DNA of 64,000 bases from Halobacteriales archaeon YIM A00013 (lineage in GTDB: Archaea; Halobacteriota; Halobacteria; Halobacteriales; Haloarculaceae), in contig JAKCFM010000001.1 in assembly GCA_025041195.1 (NCBI GenBank), forward strand, positions 1,364,001-1,428,000. Direction: 5' to 3'. Position numbers and translations under genes: made by a program. This document shows positions 51,657-61,775 of this stretch, one piece after another. Position 1 is the first letter of the stretch. Each line of letters starts with the position of its first letter. The notes beneath the pieces were generated by a model that saw nothing but the letters and a program-made list of their open reading frames with translations, ran no database searches and was not told the origin of the DNA.

Positions 51657-52717
51657 GGCGAGTCCACCGATGCGTTGAGTCGCTCATCGAGCCGGATGCC
51701 GGTCTTTTTCAACACCGACGTGGAGAACAGTGTCGTCCAGTCCTCGTCGGTGACCGCCCAGAACTCACCCATTCGTTCTTCGACCGTCCGAATGCGGGCA
51801 TCAGACTCCGACTCACTGCGGCCATGGGTCATCGCAAAGAAGTTGTACGGCCAGACGTCGTCGTGGCGTGGCCGTTCATAACAGTGGGTTACAAACTCCA
51901 GCTCGGCTATTGCCGGGCCAACGTCCGCGAGTCGGTCGTCGGGAACATCCCACACTGTCATGCCGTTTTCCGTATAGCCCAGCGCGTAGTGGTTCGGAAC
52001 CACACCGATTCGACGAATCTTCCCTTCAGCCCTGAATCTGGCAATCGTCTCACGAACCCACGATGGCGTGCGATCGATCTCCGTGGCCACCGTTGCGTAA
52101 GGCTGTGGCGTGATCGGGAGCCCATCCTGAATTTCGAGTAACAGATCGCGCTCGTCTGCCGTGATGTCGGTGCGATCGGTGGGCTTTGGCGACGGCCCGC
52201 GATCGGTGCAATCGATCGGTGCGTCCCTGAGTGGCCCATCGATTGGGAACTTCGCCTCAACGCGAAACTCCTGTTGTTTGGGCATGTTGTAGGTGGGCTG
52301 GCCGGTTTCGCGCTCGATTTCATCGAGCACCGTTTCCACGCGGTCTGCATCTCCGACGGAAACGACGAACCAGACGTTGAGTTGGTCGTGCGCGCGCTCG
52401 TAATTATGTGCGACCTCCCGGTGATCGTTGATCAACTCGACGTTCTCATCGAACTGATCGTCTGGCACGTGTGTGGCCACGAGCGTTGCGGTTCCACCGA
52501 TTGCTTCGGCGTTGATGAGCGGGCCGAATCGAGTGAGAATCCCAGCATCATCTAACGACCGGATTCGATCGCGCAACTGCTCGGCGGTGATCGACACGTC
52601 TGCAGACCGAAGGGCAGCAGCCGCCGCATCGAACGGCGCGTCACAGACCGGAAATCCACCCTGAAAGCCGTTGATGATGGCTCGATCGGTGGCGTCTGCG
52701 TCGTCGAGCGTACTCAT
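51653..52717 (-). CDS. ahbAB: siroheme decarboxylase, fused AhbA-AhbB (Lrp/AsnC-like)
   Basis: A 354-residue protein with two Lrp/AsnC-type units in tandem (about 1-160 and 185-340). Each has an HTH (AEQLRDRIRSLDDAGILTRFG; WVRETIARFRAEGKIRRIG) and an alpha-beta domain. This is the layout of AhbA/AhbB (NirDL/GH-like) siroheme decarboxylases, which convert siroheme to 12,18-didecarboxysiroheme in the alternative heme pathway. In many organisms the two halves are separate genes. Operon with precorrin-2 dehydrogenase and hemA fits. ATG 52717 (MSTLDD) is preferred; 52723 is also possible. Confidence 0.88.
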   Translation of the reverse strand: MSTLDDADATDRAIINGFQGGFPVCDAPFDAAAAALRSADVSITAEQLRDRIRSLDDAGILTRFGPLINAEAIGGTATLVATHVPDDQFDENVELINDHREVAHNYERAHDQLNVWFVVSVGDADRVETVLDEIERETGQPTYNMPKQQEFRVEAKFPIDGPLRDAPIDCTDRGPSPKPTDRTDITADERDLLLEIQDGLPITPQPYATVATEIDRTPSWVRETIARFRAEGKIRRIGVVPNHYALGYTENGMTVWDVPDDRLADVGPAIAELEFVTHCYERPRHDDVWPYNFFAMTHGRSESESDARIRTVEERMGEFWAVTDEDWTTLFSTSVLKKTGIRLDERLNASVDSP

Positions 52718-52776
52718 TGTCACAACTCGGTGCTATCGGCTGATAAACGCCACGTTCGACCGAATTCGTTAGGTGT

Positions 52777-52959
52777 ATGGAAACCGTTACCATAGTTGTG
52801 CCCTGCTTCGTTGTCTGTACGAACTGCGGCCAAAGTGACTCCTACACCGATAGACACGCGGCCCGTCGGGACGACTGGCACGAGCTTTCGATCGATGGCG
52901 TGGTCGGTCCTGCCGACCAGTCCGAGTGGTACGGGCTCTGTCCGGAGTGCAGCCGGTAA
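52777..52959 (+). CDS. small zinc-finger protein
   Basis: A 60-residue protein with two CxxC pairs (VCTNCGQ near residues 14-17 and CPEC at the end), about 38 residues apart, so one zinc site holds the ends together. Acidic middle part. This matches small haloarchaeal zinc-finger proteins of unknown function. It is divergent from ahbAB, with 59 bp between starts. Confidence 0.7.
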   Translation: METVTIVVPCFVVCTNCGQSDSYTDRHAARRDDWHELSIDGVVGPADQSEWYGLCPECSR

Positions 52960-52996
52960 GGTCCCGCCAACGTCGACGGCAACTGATCGGCTGGAC

Positions 52997-54559
52997 TTAT
53001 TCAAGAATCGGTAGGCGCAGTCGTGTCTCTTCCGGCGATCCGTGATAGAGCCACACCCCAACTGCGCTTCGAGAGGGCTGATACCCGACGTTTGTCGTCG
53101 AGATGGTCAATCTGAGTGTATCACCGGGCGAGAACGGGCGTGAAAGTGGTGGGAGTCGTATCGTTCTGTCGATCGGACCATCATCCTCGATTCGCAACGG
53201 CGTCACCTGGCCATCGATCGGCGTGACAGCATCATCACGCACGCGTACAAGCGATGCGAACAACCGACACTCCGGACCGAACGGATCGACAGTGAGTGAG
53301 AGTTCCGGCGTGCCAAACAGCGTCAGCTCTCGATCGATTGCCCATTCGAACGATAGTTCGCTAATGGAACTCTCGATGGGACCAGTGTTGGGTGCATATG
53401 ACGTATCATCGTCAGTGACGTCAGCCACAGACCACTCCTCCCACGTGGTTCCCGATGCTGGAATGCCGTCTGCGGTTTTATACCCGCCGGATTCACTGTC
53501 GTAGTACGTGATCGCAGGGAGATTGGTCGTTCCATCTCCACGAAGATGTGTATCGAGCCATGTGTGCGCCAGTGCGTCGATTACTGCCGCTTCGTCGGAG
53601 AGACCAGCTGCTACCCCCGTAAGGCTGTGGCCACCGTTCGTCAACACCAGTCGATGGGCGGTACTGGCACGCGCGTTCCAGAGCGCCTCAAGCGGGGTAA
53701 ACAGCGTATCAGAGAAGCCGTGGATGAAAAGTGCCGGCGCGGTTACCGAGTCAATCATCCCAACTGGTGACCGATCGGTTAGATATCGGATCCCCCAGTC
53801 AGGAAGCTCGTTTTTCACCAGACCGTGGTATAGAAGTTCGTACAGTTCAGGTGCCTGCCCCTGCAGGAAATCGAACGCATCGGTGCCACTAAGGTGTGCG
53901 CCCGCCGCGCCAGCAACCGTCAACAACAGCGCCCAGCCACGTTTGATCACGCCGTTCGGTGCCAGCGAGTACGTCAGATCGTGCCAGGCCCAGCGCGGCA
54001 CGATCGCATCGATTCGGTCGTTGCTTTCGGGGAGTCCTGCACCGTTTGCTTCCGCAATCGCCGTGTTCAGCTGAATGCCACCCCCATACGACGTGCCGTC
54101 CATTCCGATCCGTGGGTTGTCCGGCCCGTCCGTCTGAACCGAATCAACTGCTGCCAGATAGGTGATGCAATGCTGAGCATCTCTGATTTCGTTTGGGCCG
54201 TTGAGTCCCACTTTTCCACCTGAGTTACCGAATCCACGAGAGTCGTAGGTTAATACGACATAGCCGTTGGAAGCGTACGTAGTCGCACGATCGTCGAGAA
54301 AGGGTGAAATCGCCCGATTCCCTCCGTAGCCATGAGTCATCAACACCGCTGGATGTGGCCCATCGCCGGAGGGCTCATACAGCGTTGCACCGAGCTCAGT
54401 TCCGTCGAACGATTCGATCGTCAGATTCGATTGCGATATCCCATCCGAACCGACCGCACCCGAGACACCCACACCGAACATCGTCGTACTCGCCCCGACT
54501 ACTGTGAGAAATCGTCGACGGTCGATCTGGCCGCCGTGAAGCGTGTTGTATGATACCAT
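52997..54559 (-). CDS. Tat-exported X-Pro dipeptidyl-peptidase-like (CocE/NonD) hydrolase
   Basis: A 520-residue secreted alpha/beta-hydrolase. Tat signal (IDRRRFLTVVGAS), hydrolase core (PAVLMTHGYGGNR; nucleophile elbow GMDGTSYGGGIQ with Ser near residue 154; acid around FIHGFSDTLF; His in GGHSLTG) and a C-terminal jelly-roll domain (from about 370) typical of CocE/X-Pro dipeptidyl peptidases. It probably cleaves peptides or esters outside the cell. ATG 54559 places the Tat motif close to the N-terminus. Confidence 0.82.
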   Translation of the reverse strand: MVSYNTLHGGQIDRRRFLTVVGASTTMFGVGVSGAVGSDGISQSNLTIESFDGTELGATLYEPSGDGPHPAVLMTHGYGGNRAISPFLDDRATTYASNGYVVLTYDSRGFGNSGGKVGLNGPNEIRDAQHCITYLAAVDSVQTDGPDNPRIGMDGTSYGGGIQLNTAIAEANGAGLPESNDRIDAIVPRWAWHDLTYSLAPNGVIKRGWALLLTVAGAAGAHLSGTDAFDFLQGQAPELYELLYHGLVKNELPDWGIRYLTDRSPVGMIDSVTAPALFIHGFSDTLFTPLEALWNARASTAHRLVLTNGGHSLTGVAAGLSDEAAVIDALAHTWLDTHLRGDGTTNLPAITYYDSESGGYKTADGIPASGTTWEEWSVADVTDDDTSYAPNTGPIESSISELSFEWAIDRELTLFGTPELSLTVDPFGPECRLFASLVRVRDDAVTPIDGQVTPLRIEDDGPIDRTIRLPPLSRPFSPGDTLRLTISTTNVGYQPSRSAVGVWLYHGSPEETRLRLPILE

Positions 54560-54639
54560 AAAACAGGCATTATTGACGATGGTCTTTTTATCACCCCCGT
54601 TCATCCTCGGCTTTTTATTACAATAGAATATTTGAAGAA

Positions 54640-55275
54640 TTATATACTGTCCATTAGCGAATCAACGAGCTTGTTTTCGGCTCGTCTGAGATGCTCTTCG
54701 GCAGTCCGGCGTTCGACGCCAAGTTTTTCGGCAATCGCTGCGGTTGAGATCTCGCGAGGAATATCGTAGTAGCCGTTTGCATGGGCGATCTGCATGGCTT
54801 CGCGCTGTCGGTCGGTGAGCTCCACGTGGTGTGGGGTTTCCATCGACATCGGTGACCCCTCAGAGAGCGACCGCTTCGTGACGACGCGCACCGGCACCCC
54901 GTCCCTGCAGAGCGCGCGATACCACGCGGTCAGGGATTCGCCATCGAGTGCAAGCACGCGACAGTGCTTGGCACCATTTTCGTAGACCAGTGGCGGAAGC
55001 AACAGACAGTTGTGGCGCGCGATGTAGCCGTCGATCGCGTCAGGAAGGCGCGCGCGGAGACACGTATCAGTGATGAGAACGGATTCGGTGCCGGATTCGA
55101 AGATTGCAGTGACTCCGACCGCGGTTTCGACCTCCGCGACCACTGGTTCGAGCGGCCCAGCAACGGAAAGAAGATCGCACTGATCGAGACACCATAGTTC
55201 AATGCGTCCACCAGTGCGCTCGCTGGCGTTCGCACACGGACCATCGCTGTCGACGGCAATGATTGCCTCGTGCAT
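54640..55275 (-). CDS. bacterio-opsin-activator-type HTH regulator, likely hut regulator
   Basis: A 211-residue regulator with an N-terminal sensing region (about 1-140) and a C-terminal HTH_10 (bat-type) domain: LTDRQREAMQIAHANGYYDIPREISTAAIAEKLGVERRTAEEHLRRAENKLV. It is divergent from the hutUGIH operon and is the obvious candidate to control it in response to histidine or urocanate. ATG 55275 was chosen because a TATA-like TATTTTTGTATG (reverse strand, about 55294-55305) lies 25 bases upstream; the longer frame would start inside the promoter. Confidence 0.8.
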   Translation of the reverse strand: MHEAIIAVDSDGPCANASERTGGRIELWCLDQCDLLSVAGPLEPVVAEVETAVGVTAIFESGTESVLITDTCLRARLPDAIDGYIARHNCLLLPPLVYENGAKHCRVLALDGESLTAWYRALCRDGVPVRVVTKRSLSEGSPMSMETPHHVELTDRQREAMQIAHANGYYDIPREISTAAIAEKLGVERRTAEEHLRRAENKLVDSLMDSI

Positions 55276-55293
55276 GCGCTCAGTTTCGGCTGC

Positions 55294-55305
55294 ATACAAA
55301 AATAC
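55294..55305 (-). promoter_or_regulatory. TATA-like box of the hut regulator
   Basis: Reverse-strand TATTTTTGTATG centred at about 55300 is 25 bases before ATG 55275, consistent with a leaderless start and with the shorter reading of the gene. Confidence 0.5.
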
Positions 55306-55356
55306 CCCGCCATACGGAGGCCCGTTGCTGGTGATGCTGGCCACTGAATACTCGCT

Positions 55357-57078
55357 ATGACCAAAGACCTGATCGGAGCGCCCAGCGAGCAGTGGCGTTC
55401 CTATCGTGGCTCACCAACGGGAACAACGCTCGAATGCAACGACTGGCCACAGGAGGCCGCATTCCGGCTGTTGAACAACAATCTCGATCCCGAGGTTGGC
55501 GAGGATCCGGAGTCGCTAGTCGTTTACGGTGGGACGGGGCGTGCGGCCCGCAGCTGGGACGCCTACGACGCCATTCTCGACGAGCTTCGTTCGCTCGGTG
55601 ATGCCGAAACGTTGCTCGTGCAGTCTGGAAAACCGGTTGGGCGGTTTGAAACCCACGAGCGTGCACCACGCGTGTTGATAGCCAACTCGAATCTCGTTGG
55701 CAACTGGGACGACTGGGAGACGTTTCACGAGCTTGAGGCCGAGGGGAAGATCATGTACGGACAGATGACCGCGGGCTCGTGGGCGTACATCGGTACGCAA
55801 GGAATTATTCAGGGAACGTACGAAACGCTCGCGGAGCTTGCGCGCCAGCAGTACGATAGCGATCTCTCGGGGAAGATCGTCGTCACTGGCGGGCTTGGGG
55901 GAATGGGTGGCGCACAACCGCTTGCAGTGACGATGAACAACGGCGTCTGCATCGCTGCGGAGGTCGATGAAACTCGGATTGATCGGCGGATCGAAACGGG
56001 ATACTGTCAGGAGAAAACCGACGATCTCGCGTGGGCAATCGACCGCGCACAGGAGGCGGCCACGGCCGGTGAGCCCTACAGCGTTGGTGTCCACATGAAC
56101 GCAGCAGAGATGCTCGAATCGATGCTCGATCGTGGGTTCGTTCCAGACGTGCTCACCGATCAGACCAGCGCGCACGACGCTCGCAATGGCTACTATCCAA
56201 GCGGCTACTCCGTCGCTGAAGCCGACGCACTCCGTGATCGTGACCCAGACCGCTATATGAAAGCCTCGCTCGACACGATGGAACGCCACGTTCGGGCAAT
56301 GCTCAAGCTGCAGGACCAGGGGGCGATAACGTTCGAATACGGGAACAACATCCGTGGCCAGGTGGCGGGCGACCGATGGGACGGAAATGGTGATCCATTC
56401 GACTTTCCTGGATTCGTTCCGGCCTACATTCGTCCGTTGTTCTGTGAAGGGAAAGGGCCGTTTCGGTGGGTCGCACTCTCTGGCGATCCGGCTGATATCC
56501 ACCGAACGGATGAGGCAATCCTGGAGCTGTTTCCCGAAAAGGATCATCTCCGGCGCTGGATTGAGCTTGCCCAGGAACAGGTCGACTTTCAGGGGCTCCC
56601 GAGCAGGGTCTGCTGGCTGGGCTATGCGACAGACGACGACGGGCTGACCGAACGGGCACGGTTCGGGCTGGCAATCAACGAGCTCGTGCGCACCGGAGAA
56701 ATCAGCGCGCCGGTCGTCGTCACGCGTGACCATCTCGACGCCGGCTCAGTGGCGAGCCCGAATCGAGAGACCGAATCGATGCGGGACGGCACCGACGCGG
56801 TCGCAGACTGGCCTATCCTGAACGCCCTGCTCAACTGTGCCGCCGGCGCTGATATCGTCAGCGTCCACGATGGTGGCGGCGTTGGCATTGGCAACGCGGT
56901 GCACACGAACAATCACGTTGTGCTCGATGGCACCGATCGGGCTGGGGAGACTGCGCGTCGCGTGTTCACCACCGATCCGGGAATGGGCGTGATCAGACAC
57001 GCGGACGCGGGCTATGACGACGCGTTGGGTGCGGCTGACAGATCGTCTGTTCACATTCCGATGGAGGAACACCAGTGA
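55357..57078 (+). CDS. hutU: urocanate hydratase
   Basis: A 573-residue NAD-dependent urocanase that hydrates urocanate to imidazolone propionate. Motifs include [42 protein letters not shown] (NAD region), [17 protein letters not shown] and [14 protein letters not shown] near the end, in family order. It is the first gene of hutUGIH; the hutG start (GTG) overlaps its stop. Length is typical (about 550-575). Confidence 0.95.
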   Translation: MTKDLIGAPSEQWRSYRGSPTGTTLECNDWPQEAAFRLLNNNLDPEVGEDPESLVVYGGTGRAARSWDAYDAILDELRSLGDAETLLVQSGKPVGRFETHERAPRVLIANSNLVGNWDDWETFHELEAEGKIMYGQMTAGSWAYIGTQGIIQGTYETLAELARQQYDSDLSGKIVVTGGLGGMGGAQPLAVTMNNGVCIAAEVDETRIDRRIETGYCQEKTDDLAWAIDRAQEAATAGEPYSVGVHMNAAEMLESMLDRGFVPDVLTDQTSAHDARNGYYPSGYSVAEADALRDRDPDRYMKASLDTMERHVRAMLKLQDQGAITFEYGNNIRGQVAGDRWDGNGDPFDFPGFVPAYIRPLFCEGKGPFRWVALSGDPADIHRTDEAILELFPEKDHLRRWIELAQEQVDFQGLPSRVCWLGYATDDDGLTERARFGLAINELVRTGEISAPVVVTRDHLDAGSVASPNRETESMRDGTDAVADWPILNALLNCAAGADIVSVHDGGGVGIGNAVHTNNHVVLDGTDRAGETARRVFTTDPGMGVIRHADAGYDDALGAADRSSVHIPMEEHQ

Positions 57079-58004
57079 GCGCCCCCCTCCGCAAACCCCC
57101 CATTGACTGGACAGGACCATCGAGCGATCCGAACGACGAACAGCTCGGTGATGTCACTGAGCAGATTGGAATCGAGAAAGCCACGGATCGAACGGCGATG
57201 TTTGTGGGCGAGCCAACCGATCGGGCGGTGATTGGACGGAAGGGTGCACGCGAGGGGCCTCGTGCGCTCCGTGAGGCACTCGCCGGAACGAAAACCCATC
57301 AGTTCGACCGTGGACCGATCGATGCGCTTGGCGATCTCGGCGATGTCGCATTCGAGTCGACCCATTCAGTTACTGACCGACAGGAGCTGGCAGCGGAGGT
57401 CGCCACGACACTGTACGATTCCGAGACACGACCGGTGTTTCTTGGCGGTGACAATTCGATGACTGTCGGAAACGTCCGCCCGTTACTCGAACGTGGGAGC
57501 GTTGGCGTGATCAGTCTCGATGCGCATCTCGACAGTCGTGCGGGAGCGCCATCCAGCGGAACGCCGTATCGTCAGCTGTTCGAAGCGGGCCTCGACACGT
57601 ACGCCGTCGTTGGGGCTCGCTCATTCGAAAACTCGACGGCCTACGCCGAGTATGCACGCGAGCACGGCACGGTCGTGACCGCAGAATCGATACGCCAGGA
57701 TCTTGCGGGCGCAATCGAACGGGTCGAATCAGCAATGGCAGACGTCGAGCAGTTGTTTTTGAGCGTTGATCTCGACGTGGTTACGGCCGCGGCAGCGCCC
57801 GGCGTCAGCGCACCCACGCCCGGCGGAATCAGTACGCGAGAGCTGTTTGCGCTGGTCGAACGGTTCGCCACGATGGACCGACTGGCCGGCGTCGAAGTCG
57901 TAGAGTGCGCGCCAGCGCTCGATGCTGGCGATCGAACCGCAATCGTGGGTGCACGCGCCATCGCCCACGTGGTGAGCCAGTGGAGCAGTGGTGAAACACA
58001 ATGA
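57075..58004 (+). CDS. hutG: formimidoylglutamase (arginase superfamily)
   Basis: A 309-residue enzyme that splits formimidoylglutamate into glutamate and formamide. Arginase-fold metal motifs: SLDAHLDSR (about 155-163), SVDLDVV (about 234-240) and PTPGGIS. The first metal motif reads GGDNS where arginase relatives have GGDHS, so one His ligand is replaced by Asn. The start is a GTG overlapping the hutU stop; the stop overlaps hutI by 4 bp. Confidence 0.9.
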   Translation: MSAPLRKPPIDWTGPSSDPNDEQLGDVTEQIGIEKATDRTAMFVGEPTDRAVIGRKGAREGPRALREALAGTKTHQFDRGPIDALGDLGDVAFESTHSVTDRQELAAEVATTLYDSETRPVFLGGDNSMTVGNVRPLLERGSVGVISLDAHLDSRAGAPSSGTPYRQLFEAGLDTYAVVGARSFENSTAYAEYAREHGTVVTAESIRQDLAGAIERVESAMADVEQLFLSVDLDVVTAAAAPGVSAPTPGGISTRELFALVERFATMDRLAGVEVVECAPALDAGDRTAIVGARAIAHVVSQWSSGETQ

Positions 58005-59218
58005 TCGATCTCCTCATTCACAACGCAGCCGAACTGTTGACAGGACCGACCGACGGAGCGCTACAACCGATTGAAGACGGTGCGGTTGCGATTGATGACG
58101 GAACTGTTGTGTCGGCCGGCGAGAACGAAGCCGTCACGGAGGCGTATCCGCCGGCGAATGCAACACAGACGATCGATGCCAGCGGCCAGACCCTCGCTCC
58201 GGGATTCGTCGATAGCCACACACACGCACTGTTTGGTGGCGACCGATCCGACGAATTCGCCGCCAAGCTCGAAGGAACGTCGTATCAGGAGATTGCAGAG
58301 GACGGCGGTGGCATTCTTCGAACGGTTCGTGCAACGCGGTCGGCCAGTGATGACGTGTTACTCGACCGGTTGCGGGCGACACTCGATACGATGCTAGCCC
58401 ACGGCACCACCACCGTCGAGATCAAATCGGGCTATGGTCTCGATGTCGAAACTGAACTACGCATGCTTGCGTTGATCGAGCGGGCCGGCAAGACGCATCC
58501 GGTTGACGTGATTCCAACGTTCATGGGCGCACACGCGGTTCCCGAAGACGAATCGACGTCAGCGTACGTCGATCGGGTTGTCACCGAACAGCTGCCCGCC
58601 GTGGAAAATCAGGGAATTGCGCAGTTCTGTGATGTGTTCTGTGAAGACGGCGTGTTCGACGTTGCGCAGGCCAGACGGATCCTCACAGCTGGCATCGATC
58701 ACGGGCTGACACCGAAGATTCACGCTGAAGAGTTCGTGCATCTCGGCGGCGCAGCGCTCGCTGCGGAAATCGGTGCCGCAAGCGCGGACCATCTCCTGAA
58801 AGCCACTGACGACGACCGGGAGGCACTCATCGAAGCGGCTGTTACGCCAGTGTTGTTGCCCGGCACTGCGTTCACGCTCGATGCCGAGTATGCAGACGCG
58901 CGTGCGTTCCTGGATGCTGGGGGAACCGTTGCGCTCGCGACCGATTTCAATCCTAACTGTCACTCGCCAAGCATGCCAATGACGGTCGCGCTGGGCTGTG
59001 TGGGGATGCGGATGACGCCGCTAGAGTCGATGACTGCGGCCACAGTTGGGGGAGCCCACGCCCTCAATCTCGGAGAAACTGGAGTTGGGACCATCCAGCA
59101 GGGTGCGCCGGCAGATCTCGTCGTGCTCGATGGGCCGAATCACGTTCACGTCCCGTATTCGTTCGGCGTCAATCCAGTTGCAACCGTCGTGAAGGAAGGA
59201 GAGGTAGTAGTACAATGA
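58001..59218 (+). CDS. hutI: imidazolonepropionase
   Basis: A 405-residue amidohydrolase that opens imidazolone propionate to formimidoylglutamate. The metal motif HTH (VDSHTHALFGGDR, about residue 70) is present, followed by KSGYGLDVETELRML, the HAEEFVHLGGAALA block with metal ligands and ATDFNPNCHSPSMPM near 310. Tight 4-bp overlaps with hutG and hutH show a single operon. Confidence 0.95.
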   Translation: MIDLLIHNAAELLTGPTDGALQPIEDGAVAIDDGTVVSAGENEAVTEAYPPANATQTIDASGQTLAPGFVDSHTHALFGGDRSDEFAAKLEGTSYQEIAEDGGGILRTVRATRSASDDVLLDRLRATLDTMLAHGTTTVEIKSGYGLDVETELRMLALIERAGKTHPVDVIPTFMGAHAVPEDESTSAYVDRVVTEQLPAVENQGIAQFCDVFCEDGVFDVAQARRILTAGIDHGLTPKIHAEEFVHLGGAALAAEIGAASADHLLKATDDDREALIEAAVTPVLLPGTAFTLDAEYADARAFLDAGGTVALATDFNPNCHSPSMPMTVALGCVGMRMTPLESMTAATVGGAHALNLGETGVGTIQQGAPADLVVLDGPNHVHVPYSFGVNPVATVVKEGEVVVQ

Positions 59219-60783
59219 CAATTACGCTGGACGGAGCGTCGCTAACCCCCGAAGCCGTTGCGCGCGTCGCTCGGCAGGACGAACGCGTGGAGGTGGCTGA
59301 TAGCGCCTGGAAAGCGGTGCGGACGTCTCGCGAGCGCGTAGCAGACGTGGTCGCGTCCGAGGAGCCAGTGTACGGTCTCAACACCGGGTTCGGCCAGCTT
59401 GTCACCGAGCGAATTCCCGCAGACGATCTTGAGCAGCTCCAGACCAACCTGGTCCGGTCACACGCAGCCGGAACTGGACGTGAGCTCTCACGCGAGGAGG
59501 TGCGCGCGATGATGCTCACCCGGATCAACGCCCTGGTGAAGGGCTACTCAGGTGTACGCCCGGTTGTAATCGAGTATCTGCTCGAACTGCTGAACGGGCA
59601 GGTGCATCCGATCGTCCGGTCGCGAGGGAGCCTCGGCGCGAGTGGTGATCTCGCCCCGCTCGCACACATGGCGCTCGTGTTGATCGGCGAAGGAACTGCC
59701 ATCGTCGAGCCAGAGGACGAGCGACGATCCGGCACCGCAGCACTCCAGGCGGTTGGATTGGAGCCACTCGAACTGGTAGCAAAAGAAGGGCTGGCGTTGA
59801 TCAACGGCACGCAGCTCACCGTCGGGTTGGCAGCGTTGCTCGTGGTGGATGGCCAGCGGCTGATTGACGCCGCCGACGTCGCCGGCGGATTCACAACTGA
59901 GGTGACGATGGGAACGACTGCGGCCTGTGATCCGGCGATTCAGTCCGTCCGACCACACACTGGCCAAGCAACCAGTGCGCGCACCGTTCAGTCCGTCACC
60001 GACGGTTCGGAGATTGTCGAATCGCATCGCAACTGCGATCGCGTCCAGGACGCCTACTCGATTCGCTGTTTGCCCCAGGTTCACGGTGCAGTGCGCGATG
60101 CGATCAATCATCTGCGTGAAGCCGTCGAAGTTGAGCTCAACAGCGCCACAGACAACCCACTCATTTTCTCTGCTGAGGAGGCTGACGACCGCGCAAGCGG
60201 CACTGCGGATGTGGGCGTCATCTCCGGGGGGAATTTCCACGGCGAGCCGCTCGCGTTGCGGCTGGATTACGTGAAAAATGCGCTCACGGAGCTGTCGACG
60301 ATCAGCGAGCGCCGTGTTGACAGAATGGTGAATCCAAACATCCAGGAGTCACATCTCCCGGCGTTTCTCGCGAGCAACAGCGGCCTCGAATCCGGGTATA
60401 TGATTGCTCAGTACAGCGCCGCGGCACTCATCAACGAGAATCGCTCGCTCGGCGATCCCTCAACGGATTCGACGCCAGTGTCTGGTGGCCAGGAGGATCA
60501 CGTTTCGATGAGTGCTCAGTCGGCGTTCAACGCTCGACGAGTGCTTGAAAACGCCTCGCGCGTCGTTGCAGTCGAGCTGTTGTGTGGCACACAGGCGCTT
60601 GAGTTCGTGCCAGAGCTATCGCCGGGTGCGGGGACGAAACTCGCCTATGAGCACGTCAGAGATCGAGTGCCACCGCTTGAGACCGATCGGCCGCTCACCG
60701 AAGAGATCGAGGCGATCGAAACGTCGATCTGCTCGGGCGCGCTCGTCGATGCGGTTGTGGAGTATCTACCCAGTCGGTCGTGA
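59215..60783 (+). CDS. hutH: histidine ammonia-lyase
   Basis: A 522-residue lyase that deaminates histidine to urocanate, the first step of the pathway. The self-forming MIO cofactor would arise from A142-S143-G144 (SLGASGDLAPLAH). YGLNTGFGQL near residue 53, QDAYSIRCLPQVHG and NSATDNPL are further family motifs. It is last in hutUGIH. Together with hutU, hutI and hutG the operon encodes the whole route from histidine to glutamate. Confidence 0.96.
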   Translation: MTITLDGASLTPEAVARVARQDERVEVADSAWKAVRTSRERVADVVASEEPVYGLNTGFGQLVTERIPADDLEQLQTNLVRSHAAGTGRELSREEVRAMMLTRINALVKGYSGVRPVVIEYLLELLNGQVHPIVRSRGSLGASGDLAPLAHMALVLIGEGTAIVEPEDERRSGTAALQAVGLEPLELVAKEGLALINGTQLTVGLAALLVVDGQRLIDAADVAGGFTTEVTMGTTAACDPAIQSVRPHTGQATSARTVQSVTDGSEIVESHRNCDRVQDAYSIRCLPQVHGAVRDAINHLREAVEVELNSATDNPLIFSAEEADDRASGTADVGVISGGNFHGEPLALRLDYVKNALTELSTISERRVDRMVNPNIQESHLPAFLASNSGLESGYMIAQYSAAALINENRSLGDPSTDSTPVSGGQEDHVSMSAQSAFNARRVLENASRVVAVELLCGTQALEFVPELSPGAGTKLAYEHVRDRVPPLETDRPLTEEIEAIETSICSGALVDAVVEYLPSRS

Positions 60784-60864
60784 GCTGTTGGTAAACACAT
60801 CTGTCAGACATCAAATCATCACGGCATTGATTACTGGAAAATTCTACCATGCCAACAAAACCAG

Positions 60865-61656
60865 CTATTGCTTCGTATCGGAGCCACCGATTGTCGCCCG
60901 CAAGCAGATCGATTCCGGTGGGTGAGTGCGGAGCGCTCGTGTCAGCTCCGGATGCTCACGCGCAAATGCTTCGTCCGGCGTTGGCTCTTCAACGGCCTGG
61001 AGCTCGAATCCAGCTGCGACCAAGGGAGTTAGCAGCGATTCGATCGAACGGCGGTAGTAGGTTCCACGATTGGCGACCGCATCAGTTCCCCAGCGGATGT
61101 CGTATCGTTCGGTTTCGGCATAGTCTGGAGAATCCGACGCCGTTTCAACGGTCGCTTCGGGTTCATCGCCGGTGGATGGGTAGTCCTCATCACGGACGAC
61201 CAGATACTCGTGGATTGGGTTGTGGGTTGAAATGAGGAGAACACCTCCATCGTCGAGCACCCGGGCGAACTCGTTGAGTGGCGTGGCCACCGTTTCAAGA
61301 TGGGAAAATACGTGCTGGCAGAGAACAACATCAACGCTGTCGTCTGCTAACCATCCCAATCCCTCACTCAAATCAGCGTGCACGAACTCTCCGTTCGGAA
61401 CACGCTCGCGGGCCTGCTGGAGCATTGCCTCGCTGGCGTCGATTCCAATCACTTCGGCGCCGTTCTCGTTGAGCTGTGCGGAGTAAAACCCATACCCACA
61501 GCCCGCATCGAGCACACGACGCCCATTCAGGTCGGGGAGCCAGCCCGCCAACGTGGTCCAGAGCAACCGATCACGGGCGGGCGTGTCGACGATCGCAGAC
61601 CAGTTGTCGGCGAGATCGTCGAAGTGAGCTGCGATTCGTGGGGGTGTGTCGGGCAT
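60865..61656 (-). CDS. SAM-dependent methyltransferase
   Basis: A 263-residue class I methyltransferase. The SAM-binding motif VLDAGCGYGFYSAQL is at about residues 47-61, with EVIGIDAS (motif II), VDVVLCQHVFSHLE (motif IV) and VLDDGGVLLISTHNP (motif V). The substrate is unknown; the C-terminal part has a UbiE/COQ5-like overall shape but no specific signature. ATG 61656 is the sensible start. It is convergent with hutH. Confidence 0.85.
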   Translation of the reverse strand: MPDTPPRIAAHFDDLADNWSAIVDTPARDRLLWTTLAGWLPDLNGRRVLDAGCGYGFYSAQLNENGAEVIGIDASEAMLQQARERVPNGEFVHADLSEGLGWLADDSVDVVLCQHVFSHLETVATPLNEFARVLDDGGVLLISTHNPIHEYLVVRDEDYPSTGDEPEATVETASDSPDYAETERYDIRWGTDAVANRGTYYRRSIESLLTPLVAAGFELQAVEEPTPDEAFAREHPELTRALRTHPPESICLRATIGGSDTKQ

Positions 61657-61775
61657 ACACGATTGTCCAGACCTCAACTCATAACGCCCTCGAATAGTAT
61701 GCAGATGAACACGATAAACAAACTATTTTAATAGAATCCGTCACAACTGTAGCGCACGGTCCGAACAACACGTAT

